Below, one piece after another: positions 19,048 through 28,409 of a stretch of 41,248 nt of DNA. The stretch comes from Caldilineaceae bacterium (GTDB lineage Bacteria; Chloroflexota; Anaerolineae; Caldilineales; Caldilineaceae): assembly GCA_026705565.1 (NCBI GenBank), contig JAPPAJ010000132.1, forward strand, positions 1 to 41,248, read 5' to 3'. Position 1 is the first letter of the stretch, and every line of letters starts with the position of its first letter. The notes under the pieces were generated by a model that saw only the letters and a list, made by a program, of their open reading frames with translations, had not been told where the DNA came from and did not search any database. A program made the position numbers and the translations under genes.

Positions 19048-20061
19048 CTATCGCAAGGCAAATTGGGGGCCGTGAATTCCGCGATCATAAATCCTCTGGC
19101 ATGCCTCGAGGACTGCGAGGCCGGTTCGACCGGGGATGGGTGACACCTCTCCATCCCGAACAGCTTGGACAAACCCTTCAGCCTGGCGCTTGAAGTTGTA
19201 GTTTTCGCCATCCCTGGTTGACGTGTCGTCGACTTCGATGCGTTGAGCCAAGCTGTTGCCTGCGATCTCCACCGATTGGCGAGCCCGAATACGGATGACC
19301 CCCTCCGTCCCGTAGATTTCGCTGCGCCATGAGGTTCCGCCCGCGGGATAGGTCGGGCCGGTGACGTTGAGCGTCGCCATTGCACCGTTGTCGAATGTCA
19401 GGAGAGCGGTGACGGCTTCTTCAACCCGAGAGCCTGCGGTCAAGGTTCGGGTCGAGGCGTGCACATCGCGCAGGGGCGCATCCACAAGCCACAGCAGGCG
19501 GTCCATGGCATGAACCCCCGTGTACATCAGAGCACCGCCCCCTGAGAGATCCGGAGAATTGATCCAGGACCCCAGATGGGATCCGCGTGGCGACGCGATG
19601 GTTTCCATACAGTTGACCGGTATCCCAATGTGCCCGGCTTCGATCCACGCCTTCGCCTGGATTGCCTCGTCGCGGAAACGGTGTACGAAGCAAATCATCA
19701 AAACCACACCCGCAGTTCTGCAGGCCTCTTCGATGTGTCGTCCCTCCGCCAGCGTGGAGCCCATGGGCTTTTCCATCAGGACATGCAGACCCCGTTCCGC
19801 TGCCATGCATGCGGCCTCCGCGTGTAGGTGGTGCGGCAAGGCCACCACCACGGCGTCAAGCTCCGATGCTGCATCCAATGCCGTCCGCCAATCCTGAAAC
19901 GGCGTGGCACCGCAACGGTTGGCTTCGCGCCGGGCCAGGTCCGCGTCCGTGTCGGCCACCGCCGTGACCTGTGCGTGTTCAACGGCGAGAAACCCGGTGA
20001 TGTGCCGGGCTCCCGCCTGGCCGGCACCAAGAATGGCTACCTTGAGGGTCATGTCTGTCAT
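19048..20061 (-). CDS. Gfo/Idh/MocA family oxidoreductase
   Basis: LKVAILGAGQAGARHITGFLAVEHAQVTAVADTD; GLHVLMEKPMGSTLAEGRHIEEAC. Confidence 0.9.
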   Translation of the reverse strand: MTDMTLKVAILGAGQAGARHITGFLAVEHAQVTAVADTDADLARREANRCGATPFQDWRTALDAASELDAVVVALPHHLHAEAACMAAERGLHVLMEKPMGSTLAEGRHIEEACRTAGVVLMICFVHRFRDEAIQAKAWIEAGHIGIPVNCMETIASPRGSHLGSWINSPDLSGGGALMYTGVHAMDRLLWLVDAPLRDVHASTRTLTAGSRVEEAVTALLTFDNGAMATLNVTGPTYPAGGTSWRSEIYGTEGVIRIRARQSVEIAGNSLAQRIEVDDTSTRDGENYNFKRQAEGFVQAVRDGEVSPIPGRTGLAVLEACQRIYDRGIHGPQFALR

Positions 20062-21218
20062 CCCATCCGTCGCCAGCGGTGGCTCCAGGCGCCACTGAAG
20101 GTTTCCGCGCCCGTTGGTGTGATGCGGATGTCCTCATTGATGCCCGTGCTCCAGGCGGGACCGTTCACGATGTTGCGCTTGGGGTGGTAGGAAAACACCA
20201 TGCCTGCCTCGAGTGGCCAGTCCTGGCTCTTGCCCCAGCCCGGGGCCGCCGAGAACCAGGGATACTCAATGGTGTCCATGCCTTGGCCGTGGAAGTCGAA
20301 GGCCGTGGTCGTGGCACCCAGCTCCCATCCCTGTTCCTGCATGGTTTGCTCGAAGATGCCGGCCAGTTCGCTCAGGCGCGCCCCGGGCCGGGCGGCGGCC
20401 CTGATGCGTTCAAAGGCCAGGAGTTCGCTGTCCATGAGCTTCAGTTCCTGGTCTGTCGAGTCTCGGTACGCACAGTTCACGGTCAGTTCGCACCAGTGCC
20501 CGCTGGGACCCAGGATCTCCATGTGGTACCGCACGATGTCGTCGCACCGGAGCGGCGTGTCCTGGGGTGGCTCATGTTCTCCGGGGCGTTCCCCAACGAA
20601 CACCAGAATGTCGCGCGCGCCGCCTGCCAGTGCCACGCGGCTGGCCTCGGCCGCCAATTCCCTTTGTGTTGCACCGGGCCGGAGTACCTCGACAAATCGT
20701 TCCATGGCGGACTTGGCCAAGTCCCAGAGCTCGAATTCCTGGCGTATCTCCAACTCGCTCTTGACGGCCCGTACCCGGTTCAGCAGGTCGTCCGCAATCA
20801 CGAACTCCGCGTCCGGCATGTCGGAGGCCAGTAGCTCCATGGTTCCGGCTCCCAGGATGAACTGGTGCCCCGCCACTCCGATACGCGCCTTGCCATAACC
20901 GCGTGCCACGCATTCGGCGGCCATGCGGGGAGCGATGTAAACGTCGCCGCGCACATCCGTGATCCAACCCCTGGCGGCAATCCGTTCGGCCACCGCATAT
21001 GAACTGAAGGCCAGGAATGGCTCCTCCTGGCGCGGGATGAATATCAGCCCGTCGTGGCCCCAGATGTGAAAATCGGTGAGATAGCGGAAGTAGCCCCTTC
21101 CGGTCCACCAATGCCCCTTGCCGGCGACAAAGAGGCCGTCAAGGTTTGCCTCCGCCATGGCGGCCCGAATTCGGGTCAGGCGTCTGTCTCGTTCGGAGAG
21201 ATCCGGAATGGTGGTCAT
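20058..21218 (-). CDS. M24-family (Xaa-Pro peptidase/creatinase-like 'pita-bread') protein
   Basis: MTTIPDLSERDRRLTRIRAAMAEANLDGLFVAGKG (creatinase N-domain); C-domain ...FDFHGQGMDTIEYPWFS...LEAGMVFSYHPKRNIVNGPAWSTGINEDIRITPTGAE. Alternative start 21233 (MGNEH). Confidence 0.82.
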   Translation of the reverse strand: MTTIPDLSERDRRLTRIRAAMAEANLDGLFVAGKGHWWTGRGYFRYLTDFHIWGHDGLIFIPRQEEPFLAFSSYAVAERIAARGWITDVRGDVYIAPRMAAECVARGYGKARIGVAGHQFILGAGTMELLASDMPDAEFVIADDLLNRVRAVKSELEIRQEFELWDLAKSAMERFVEVLRPGATQRELAAEASRVALAGGARDILVFVGERPGEHEPPQDTPLRCDDIVRYHMEILGPSGHWCELTVNCAYRDSTDQELKLMDSELLAFERIRAAARPGARLSELAGIFEQTMQEQGWELGATTTAFDFHGQGMDTIEYPWFSAAPGWGKSQDWPLEAGMVFSYHPKRNIVNGPAWSTGINEDIRITPTGAETFSGAWSHRWRRMG

Positions 21219-21222
21219 GTGT

Positions 21223-22347
21223 TCATTCCCCATGTTGATTGGAAGAGTCGGGTTGGTTCGGAGTGGGCCAGAGGTTGGCTGCGCCGTGTTCGGCAAACAC
21301 GTGCGCGAGGTCAATCCACTTGCCTGCTGCATGCGACTGCACGCAGGCCTCAAGCAGTGCCAGTGTTCCGAGATGGTCGTGTGCCGATGTCCGGACGGAC
21401 TGGCCCTGATTTACACAGGAGACAAACTCGTCGAGGAGGCCTTTGGCATCGTCCACGAATGGTCGTTGGGCTTCCAGCGGCACGGAACAAAGCTCCTCTG
21501 CCTGATCCCCGTTCTTGAAGCGGGGACCGGTCAGGCCCAGTTCGGGCTCGAACCGGCACTCCACGACATCGGCAAACTGGTTGCGCTGCAGGACCATGCC
21601 GCCTTCGAAGTCGGTGCGCCAGGCGAACTCCATGCCGTTCCAACCGGCCGTCCAGGTACCCAGATAGTTGACGCGTGTGCCGTCTGCCATCTCCATCAGG
21701 ACCGACACGCAGCTGTCATGCCGATAGACACTGCCCGGGGGATTCCACATGTCTGCGCAGACCCGTACGACCTCCTGGGCGTAGCAGTAACGGATGAGAT
21801 CCAGATGATGCACGGACTGTTCCAGCAGCATGGGATGCCGCATGGTCAGGGGATAGGAGTTCAGATCCCCGCGGCGTCCATCCCGGTTGCGTGTGTAGTT
21901 GAACCTGCCGAAGGCAAGCGGTCCCAATCGTTGTTCCTGTACCGTCTGCCGGAGGTGCTGGCTGGCGGCCAGGTAGCGGAAGTTCATGCCGACCATGAGT
22001 TGGCGGTCCGTTTCCTGCGCAAGGCGCACCAGTTCAATCGCCTGTGCCAACTCCTCGACCAAGGGTTTTTCGCAGATGATGTGCATGCCTCGCGCGAGGC
22101 ATGCCTGAATCTGGCCATGGTGTAGTTCGGGAGGGGTGGCCAGCACCACAAAGTCCCATGGATCTGACTCGGGCTTGAGCGTAGAGTGACAAGCCACCGA
22201 GATTTCCAGGCTGGCTGCCAATGCCTGCGCCTTCCCGATGTCGAGGTCCACCAAGGCTTCCAGGGACACGCCCGGATGTTCGGTAAGGATCCCGGCCCAA
22301 TGTGAGCCGCGGACCCCGCAACCGACCAGGCTACAGGTAAGGGACAC
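21223..22347 (-). CDS. Gfo/Idh/MocA family oxidoreductase
   Basis: Likely GTG start: VSLTCSLVGCGVRGSHWAGILTEHPGVSLEALVDLD; GMHIICEKPLVEELAQAIELVRLAQETDRQLMVGMNFRY. Confidence 0.87.
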   Translation of the reverse strand: MSLTCSLVGCGVRGSHWAGILTEHPGVSLEALVDLDIGKAQALAASLEISVACHSTLKPESDPWDFVVLATPPELHHGQIQACLARGMHIICEKPLVEELAQAIELVRLAQETDRQLMVGMNFRYLAASQHLRQTVQEQRLGPLAFGRFNYTRNRDGRRGDLNSYPLTMRHPMLLEQSVHHLDLIRYCYAQEVVRVCADMWNPPGSVYRHDSCVSVLMEMADGTRVNYLGTWTAGWNGMEFAWRTDFEGGMVLQRNQFADVVECRFEPELGLTGPRFKNGDQAEELCSVPLEAQRPFVDDAKGLLDEFVSCVNQGQSVRTSAHDHLGTLALLEACVQSHAAGKWIDLAHVFAEHGAANLWPTPNQPDSSNQHGE

Positions 22348-22358
22348 GGGCGCAGTAC

Positions 22359-23762
22359 TCAGTTGACGTGGCCGGGGCGCAGCCAGGCACCACAACCCGG
22401 TTGGCCCACGATGCAGCCTTCGCGGTAGACCACCCGGCCGGCCACCACGGTGGCATGGACCGAGCCGCCGACGGGTATTTCCCGATACAGCCGGCTGGCC
22501 TCGGCGGCCTTCGTGAGCCAGGTATTGCCGTTCAGCACCGTTTCCCGGCGCGGATCGAACACACAGATGTCCGCGTCCGCTCCCGGGCGCAGGACACCTT
22601 TGCGCGGGTAAAGGCCGAAGCTGCGGGCGGCGTTGGAGGCCAGCAGTTCCACCGACCTTTCAAGGGTGAATGTACCTTTCAGTCCCCATGTCAAGAGCAG
22701 TGGAACCAGGGCTTCAACTCCCGGATGCCCTGGTGGGGCGTCAATGATGTTTCCCCAGGCTGCTTCCTTTTCGGCGGCTGTAAAAGGGGCGTGATCGGTG
22801 GCGACAAAGTCAAGTACTCCGTCGTGCAGTCCCTGCCAAAGCGCATCCTGGTCGCCTCTTTCACGCACGGGGGGATTGATCTTGCCGTAGGGGCCAACCC
22901 GTTCGAGTTCGGCATTCGTGAACAGCAAGTAGTGTGGACAGGTTTCAGCGGTGACTGGTGCGCCTGCATGTTTGGCCAACCGGATCAGGTCCACGCTTGC
23001 CTTGGCGCTGGCATGCACGATGTGAACCGGCGCTTCCAACGACTGGGCCAACTGCAGCACTCCGGCAACCGCCGCGGTCTCCACTACGGCCGGTCTGGAC
23101 ATCAAGTGCCGCTGCCAGTCCTCTACCGACCTGCCGCGCGCCTGGCAGGTGTACCAGTCGATGAGGCTCTGGTCTTCGCAATGGATTGCACATCGCAAAC
23201 CGGTTGCGCGGGTGAGTTCAAGCGCGGCGCCAATCGTGGCCAGATCGGGTGCGATGAGACCTTCAAACTCGTCTTCGCGACCGGGAGGAGCTTCGGTCAT
23301 GAACAATTTGAAAGCAATGGCGCCGGCCTCCGCCATCCCATCCACTTCGCCCTTCTCCAAGAGGCCCGGTGCACCGTACAACGCAATGTTTACATGGGCA
23401 TCCCGAACGACCAGGGAGCCGCGAGCCTCCAATGCCTGAGCGGTGGCCACACCGGGTTTTGAGATTGGCATCTCAAAGATGGTGGTGACTCCTCCTGCCG
23501 CTGCGGCTCGGGACTCGGTGGCGAAGTCACCGCGCTCCGGAAACGAAGGGGCGCGGCAGTGGAGGTGCGGATCGATGCCGCCCGGCAGGACCAGCATGCC
23601 GGTTGCGTCAATGGTCTCCCTGGCCGATGGCCTGTCGGCCGGGTCCAAAATCCCGGTGATCTTTCTCCCTTCCACGGTCACGGTACCGGGCCGGGAGGCA
23701 AAGGTTGTTTCGTACGAGGGGTTGAGGATCCTTCCCCCAATGATGGCCAGATCCGCGGTCAC
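22359..23762 (-). CDS. Dihydroorotase/hydantoinase/allantoinase-family cyclic amidohydrolase
   Basis: VLPGGIDPHLHCRAP (DxHxH), AGAIAFKLFMTEAPPG (carbamylated Lys region), LDFVATDHAPFTAAEK, RKGVLRPGADADICVFDP. Confidence 0.9.
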   Translation of the reverse strand: MTADLAIIGGRILNPSYETTFASRPGTVTVEGRKITGILDPADRPSARETIDATGMLVLPGGIDPHLHCRAPSFPERGDFATESRAAAAGGVTTIFEMPISKPGVATAQALEARGSLVVRDAHVNIALYGAPGLLEKGEVDGMAEAGAIAFKLFMTEAPPGREDEFEGLIAPDLATIGAALELTRATGLRCAIHCEDQSLIDWYTCQARGRSVEDWQRHLMSRPAVVETAAVAGVLQLAQSLEAPVHIVHASAKASVDLIRLAKHAGAPVTAETCPHYLLFTNAELERVGPYGKINPPVRERGDQDALWQGLHDGVLDFVATDHAPFTAAEKEAAWGNIIDAPPGHPGVEALVPLLLTWGLKGTFTLERSVELLASNAARSFGLYPRKGVLRPGADADICVFDPRRETVLNGNTWLTKAAEASRLYREIPVGGSVHATVVAGRVVYREGCIVGQPGCGAWLRPGHVN

Positions 23763-25474
23763 GGATGATCCCCATGGGAACTGTCCCGTACCTGTGCGAT
23801 CGCTTGTTTCATGCTTTGTGCCTCCAAGTCTTCCTGCGATCCCTCGACCTGGACACCGTAAGCCTCCGACGCTTGTGCCGGGGAAACAAGACCCAATGCA
23901 ACATCCTCCAACACGTCCGCGCGAGTTCGTTCGTTCGGTGGTCCGTATCCGCCCCCGCCTGGCACGCGCAACAACACCTCGTCCCCCGACTTGAACTGGT
24001 ACGGTACGAATCGCTCCATGCGTTCACCATTCATGATCACATTGCCGGGGGTGCCGCGGTGCCCTCCGCGCAGGCCCTCCGCAGGGTACTTCATGAGATC
24101 GGGGCGGATGGTCAGTGTGGTTCCCTGTTCCGTCAGGGCGCGCAACCCGATCTCCTGGCCCAGTCCGCCCCTGTGGGTTCCCGGGCCGCCCGAGTCCGGA
24201 ATCAGGCGTTTGTGCGTCATCAGGACCGGGCACTGAATCTCGAACATCTCCGTGGGTGTCACGGTGCTGTTGTGGGGATAGGCTCTGGGCAGCAGGCCAT
24301 CGGCATCGTGGGTGGCGCCCAAACCGCCGTGCGGCAACACGTGGACGGCATGCCGTCCGTGCCGATCATCATGGCCCACGATGTGGAACGGGAAGATGCC
24401 GCCTGCGGCGGCAATCACGGATCTGGGCATAAGTTCGGCCATGGCTCCGAAAATCAGGGGCGGGATGTGCTTGATGACCTTGGCCCGGGCCGCCACCGGA
24501 GCCGGGAACGTGCAATTCACGATGGAGCCTTCCGGCGCGGTCATCTTCACCGGTCGGATGAGCCCGTCGTTGTTGAAGATGTACGGTGCCAACATCGCCT
24601 TGATGGGATAGACCGCTGTTGCATAACTGATGTTGAAAGCGGCGTTAATGGCCGAATGCCACTGTTGTGGCGACGTGCCTTCAAAGTCCAGGTGGATTTC
24701 GTCGTCCTTGATGGCCAGCTCCACGTTCAAGGTGAACGGCTCCAGGTAACCGTCCGCGGTGACCGAGTAGTGGGACCGGCCGTCGGGAAGTTCGCGGATG
24801 GAGGCCCGCAGCGCCCGTTCACTGCGGCTCAGGATCTCGGATGCCAGGCCGTCTATGTCGGTCATGCCGTAATCGTCCAGGAATTCCCGGATGCGCTGGA
24901 TGCCGATGCGGTGTGTGCCTACGATGGCATGCAGGTCACCCAGGACCATGTCGGGCACGCGACAGTTGGCGGAGATGAACTCCTCGATGACGGGAACCAC
25001 CTTGCCTTCGGAGTAGAACTTGTTGGGCATGACCCGCGTACCCTCCATGAACATGTCCTGGGCTTCCAGGTCCCCGAGGTGCCCGCCGACATCCGAAACA
25101 TGGGCGACGGTGCCCAGGAAAGCCACCAGTCTGCCCTTGTGGAACACGGGCGACACGAGGTTGTAGTCCGGCAGGTGGGTGCTGCCGATCCAGGGATCGT
25201 TGGTTGCCAATACATCCCCATCCTTGAGCGTGTCCGGTGGAAAGCGTGTCAGCATGGATTTGGTGGTGCGGGGCAACATCGTGCAGAACTGGGGCGGACT
25301 CCACTGTGCCTGGGCCAGGCCGGAACCTTCTGCGTCCATGAGGGCGCACCCGAAGTCGTGGCTTTCGCCCACGATGGTTGAGAACGACGTGCGGATGACC
25401 GCGTTGTCGATCTCGTCCACGATGTTGACCAGTCGCTGCCACTGGATTTCCAGAGTGATGGGGTCGAACGTCAT
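23759..25474 (-). CDS. Hydantoinase B/oxoprolinase family protein (HyuB-like)
   Basis: MTFDPITLEIQWQRLVNIVDEIDNAVIRTSFSTIVGESHDFGCALMDAEG; DGDVLATNDPWIGSTHLPD; GGPGTHRGGLGQEIGLR; VPGGGGYGPPNERTRADVLEDVALGLVS. Confidence 0.93.
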   Translation of the reverse strand: MTFDPITLEIQWQRLVNIVDEIDNAVIRTSFSTIVGESHDFGCALMDAEGSGLAQAQWSPPQFCTMLPRTTKSMLTRFPPDTLKDGDVLATNDPWIGSTHLPDYNLVSPVFHKGRLVAFLGTVAHVSDVGGHLGDLEAQDMFMEGTRVMPNKFYSEGKVVPVIEEFISANCRVPDMVLGDLHAIVGTHRIGIQRIREFLDDYGMTDIDGLASEILSRSERALRASIRELPDGRSHYSVTADGYLEPFTLNVELAIKDDEIHLDFEGTSPQQWHSAINAAFNISYATAVYPIKAMLAPYIFNNDGLIRPVKMTAPEGSIVNCTFPAPVAARAKVIKHIPPLIFGAMAELMPRSVIAAAGGIFPFHIVGHDDRHGRHAVHVLPHGGLGATHDADGLLPRAYPHNSTVTPTEMFEIQCPVLMTHKRLIPDSGGPGTHRGGLGQEIGLRALTEQGTTLTIRPDLMKYPAEGLRGGHRGTPGNVIMNGERMERFVPYQFKSGDEVLLRVPGGGGYGPPNERTRADVLEDVALGLVSPAQASEAYGVQVEGSQEDLEAQSMKQAIAQVRDSSHGDHP

Positions 25475-25878
25475 GCGAGGGATTGATCCTTCATGGTCTG
25501 GACAGGGATTAGCCGAGGAAGAATTTGGGACGCGCAGTGGTCACAGCGTTGTTGGGGTGACCATGATGCACGGACCAGCGCAACCTGTGGGTTGCTTGTC
25601 GCCTCGGGGACCCTCGGCAAGTGCGGCCGGGGGCACGGGCCTAATTGTAGTCCGCGCCGGTGTGTCTGGTCAGCAGAACGGCTGCGCGGATCCGAGTGCC
25701 TGCTCTCGTCGGCATCCAAGACCCTATGTTCGCCACGCCGATAGTCCGGAGGGGCTGGAGCTCCACCGGGTTGGTTTTTTGAACGGGTGGCCGATGCATC
25801 AATGTAGGTGGCTCGAATCGGGTGAACCCAAACAGCCCCTCCGACTGCTTCGCGTGCTGCTGGGAGCCGGAAGTTCGC

Positions 25879-26679
25879 CTACGTCTCCAAACCCGTAAGC
25901 TCGGTACTGACGCGCCACAGTTCCGCCGCCAGGTGCCGATCGTCAACCGCCGATGATGCAAGGGTCTGGCGTCGATTCACGAAGTAGCGACCGGTCACCC
26001 TTGCAACTTCGGGAGCCAGCGCAAGGTGGACCGGTGTTTCGGCTCCCGATTCCACCGGGCTTCCACCGCTGAAGTTCACGTGCAGCAGCTTGGTTTCGAT
26101 GACTCCCGGATGCAGAGAATTGGCGGTGACCAGGTTGGGATCCAACTTGCTTGCCAGCTCGCAAGTGAACAAGGCATTGGCAAGCTTCGAGTTGCAATAG
26201 GCGCCCCATCCGTCGAAGTTGCGGGTCATATTCAAGTCGTCCAGGTCGATGTGTCCACTCGTATGGGCACCCGAACTCACGTTGACGATCCTTGCGGGGG
26301 CACTGTCCTGGAGCAGGTCGAGCAACAGGTTCGTAAGCAGGAATGGTGCCAGATGATTGATACCGAAAGTGCTTTCGAATCCGTCCTCGGTGAGTGTCCT
26401 GAGGTTGGTGGCAATGGCGGCGTTGTTGATGAGAACGTCAAGCTTGGGCAGGTCGTTGATCTCATTGGCCATGTCCCTGACCTGGGCCAGGGAAGAGAAG
26501 TCGGCCGCGACGGTCCGGATGTTCGGGTTGCCGGTGGCATCGATTAGGTCCTGTTGTGCGGACTTTGCCCGTGCATCATTGCGTCCGTGGACGATGACTT
26601 CGCAACCATGTTCGGCCAAGATTCTGGCAGTGGCTCTGCCAATGCCGTCTGTGCTCCCAGTGACGAGGATCGTCTTCAT
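25879..26679 (-). CDS. SDR family oxidoreductase (retinol dehydrogenase-like)
   Basis: MKTILVTGSTDGIGRATARILAEHGCEVIVHGRN; LDVLINNAAIA; YCNSKLANALF (YxxxK). Confidence 0.93.
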   Translation of the reverse strand: MKTILVTGSTDGIGRATARILAEHGCEVIVHGRNDARAKSAQQDLIDATGNPNIRTVAADFSSLAQVRDMANEINDLPKLDVLINNAAIATNLRTLTEDGFESTFGINHLAPFLLTNLLLDLLQDSAPARIVNVSSGAHTSGHIDLDDLNMTRNFDGWGAYCNSKLANALFTCELASKLDPNLVTANSLHPGVIETKLLHVNFSGGSPVESGAETPVHLALAPEVARVTGRYFVNRRQTLASSAVDDRHLAAELWRVSTELTGLET

Positions 26680-26876
26680 GAAGTGTCCGTAGTGAATTTG
26701 GCTGGCGTGCAATTGCGGACAACGGTAATTGATCGACCCTTTGACTGCAAGCGTACGCGGTGCAATTTGCCCGCAATGTTGGCTCGTTGATCCATGGCCT
26801 TGGTATGGCTGGCCGTAATCCCCGTGTGGGATACTCCATTAGGCTATCCGAGCATCTGGATTGAAAGTTCATACTA

Positions 26877-28409
26877 ATGTCCAACCGTCACCATTCCTGT
26901 GGATCCGCATCCAACCAAGACCTCAAATGCCCTGCTTCCCAGTTGTCCAGAAGGGCATTTCTGACATTGGCGGGAGGCTGTGGTTTGGCTTTGGCTCTAC
27001 ACCCAAGCTCCAGTCGGGACGTGTGGGCCCAAGACAGTATGGTGACCTCGCTGATTGAAATTCCGGGGGGCTCGCCCTTGCTGTACACACGGGAGATGCA
27101 GGAAATTGTCAGGGCAGGTTGGGGGCCGTTGGTGGTAGCCGCACAGGCACTGCACCAATTTCGAAACATGTACAACGCTGTAATTCGAGTTGTCTTCGAT
27201 CCCCGTCAGCTCTATGGTTCCAACACGTTGACCGCGGACGGCCAAAAACTCCTGAATTATTACCGGACTGCGGGCGATGCCAACTGGCGTTCCCTGCCTG
27301 AGGCCCAAGCCCTGTTTCGGAAAGTTCCAGGACCCATCAGGGTGAGTGGAATTGAAGGGCTGAAGGAGTTCCACAAGGGAAAGAACTGGAGTCACATCAT
27401 CCCACGTGTTGCTGGTGGCCCGAATACTCCGGACAATGGAATCTGGTGGAGTGCCCGGAAGAACCAGCAACTTGGTGGTAGGCGAATGACCTTGAAGCAC
27501 CTTACTGACGCAAAGTCGGTGCTGGCATGGGAAGGCATCAGGGTCGGAATGCTACTTTCAGTAGGGCCTTTGGTGACTGCTCCACTGGCTGCCGTGGCCA
27601 TCGTGGGTGTCTTGACCATCTTTGAACTTGGGCAAAGGCTCTACCTTGGCGCCATCACGCGACAGGAATTGGTTCACGGAGTCTTCTCTGCTGTTTGGGC
27701 GGCAGGCAAAGGCTCGTTCGTGATCACCGGGTTGCTCATCGGAGTAGCCCTCGCGTTTCCGGTGCTCCTGCCCTTGTTGGAGATCGTGACAATTACCCTG
27801 GCGGTGGTAGGGTTTGTGCTGCTGCTCAATGATGTAATCGATCTGGGTCGAAGTTGGTGGGCGGCTCTGGACGAGCAGGGCCACTTGGACCTGTTCCTAG
27901 CGGACTTGCGAGAAGTGGAAGAGTTCCTGAGTGGGCTGTCGTCAGGACGGACCGGTTCAGTTCGCGCAGTCGATCCACGCGCATGGCCGAGGTTGCCGAG
28001 GTGGCTGTCACAAGTCGCTACCAACGCGGATCCCCGGGACCAAATTCCCGAATTCGATTATGCGCGCTACTTCCCCGACTGGAACTGGGAGATGCCCGAA
28101 TCGATTGCTGGGATTGGTCAAGTTGCGGCACAGGCCCTGCCGGATTGGCGGCTGACTGTCCCCCAGTGGAAATTCGACATTCGGCTCGGACAGTTGGTGC
28201 CGGACTTCGGATTGGTGGAGCACTTGCCATTCCTGGACTTGAATGTAAGAGAAGTCCTTTCAGACTTGGAGTTGCCCTCGCTGGACAATCTTGAACTTCC
28301 ACTCCCGGATTTCCACCTCAGTGCTCGCTCAGCCCAAATGGCACTGGCCAATGCATCGGCGTACCTTGCGTCTCAGGGGAAGTTGGTTTCGGACACCACC
28401 CCGGGGTAG
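26877..28409 (+). CDS. Tat-signal protein with HNH-like motif, hydrophobic membrane segments and C-terminal Pro-Asp-aromatic motifs; function unknown
   Basis: SRRAFLTLAGGCGLALAL (Tat-like signal); KNWSHIIPRVAGGPNTPDNGIWWSARKNQQLGGRRMT (H-x13-N-x8-N spacing); GMLLSVGPLVTAPLAAVAIVGVLTIF and GSFVITGLLIGVALAFPVLLPLLEIVTITLAVVGFVLLL; repeated PDW/PDF/PQW. Confidence 0.75.
   Translation: MSNRHHSCGSASNQDLKCPASQLSRRAFLTLAGGCGLALALHPSSSRDVWAQDSMVTSLIEIPGGSPLLYTREMQEIVRAGWGPLVVAAQALHQFRNMYNAVIRVVFDPRQLYGSNTLTADGQKLLNYYRTAGDANWRSLPEAQALFRKVPGPIRVSGIEGLKEFHKGKNWSHIIPRVAGGPNTPDNGIWWSARKNQQLGGRRMTLKHLTDAKSVLAWEGIRVGMLLSVGPLVTAPLAAVAIVGVLTIFELGQRLYLGAITRQELVHGVFSAVWAAGKGSFVITGLLIGVALAFPVLLPLLEIVTITLAVVGFVLLLNDVIDLGRSWWAALDEQGHLDLFLADLREVEEFLSGLSSGRTGSVRAVDPRAWPRLPRWLSQVATNADPRDQIPEFDYARYFPDWNWEMPESIAGIGQVAAQALPDWRLTVPQWKFDIRLGQLVPDFGLVEHLPFLDLNVREVLSDLELPSLDNLELPLPDFHLSARSAQMALANASAYLASQGKLVSDTTPG

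Noticed and set aside
23765-25381. 538 aa + strand ORF opposite hyuB
   Set aside because: Low-complexity His/Gly/Val-rich shadow translation; the - strand has clear HyuB motifs.
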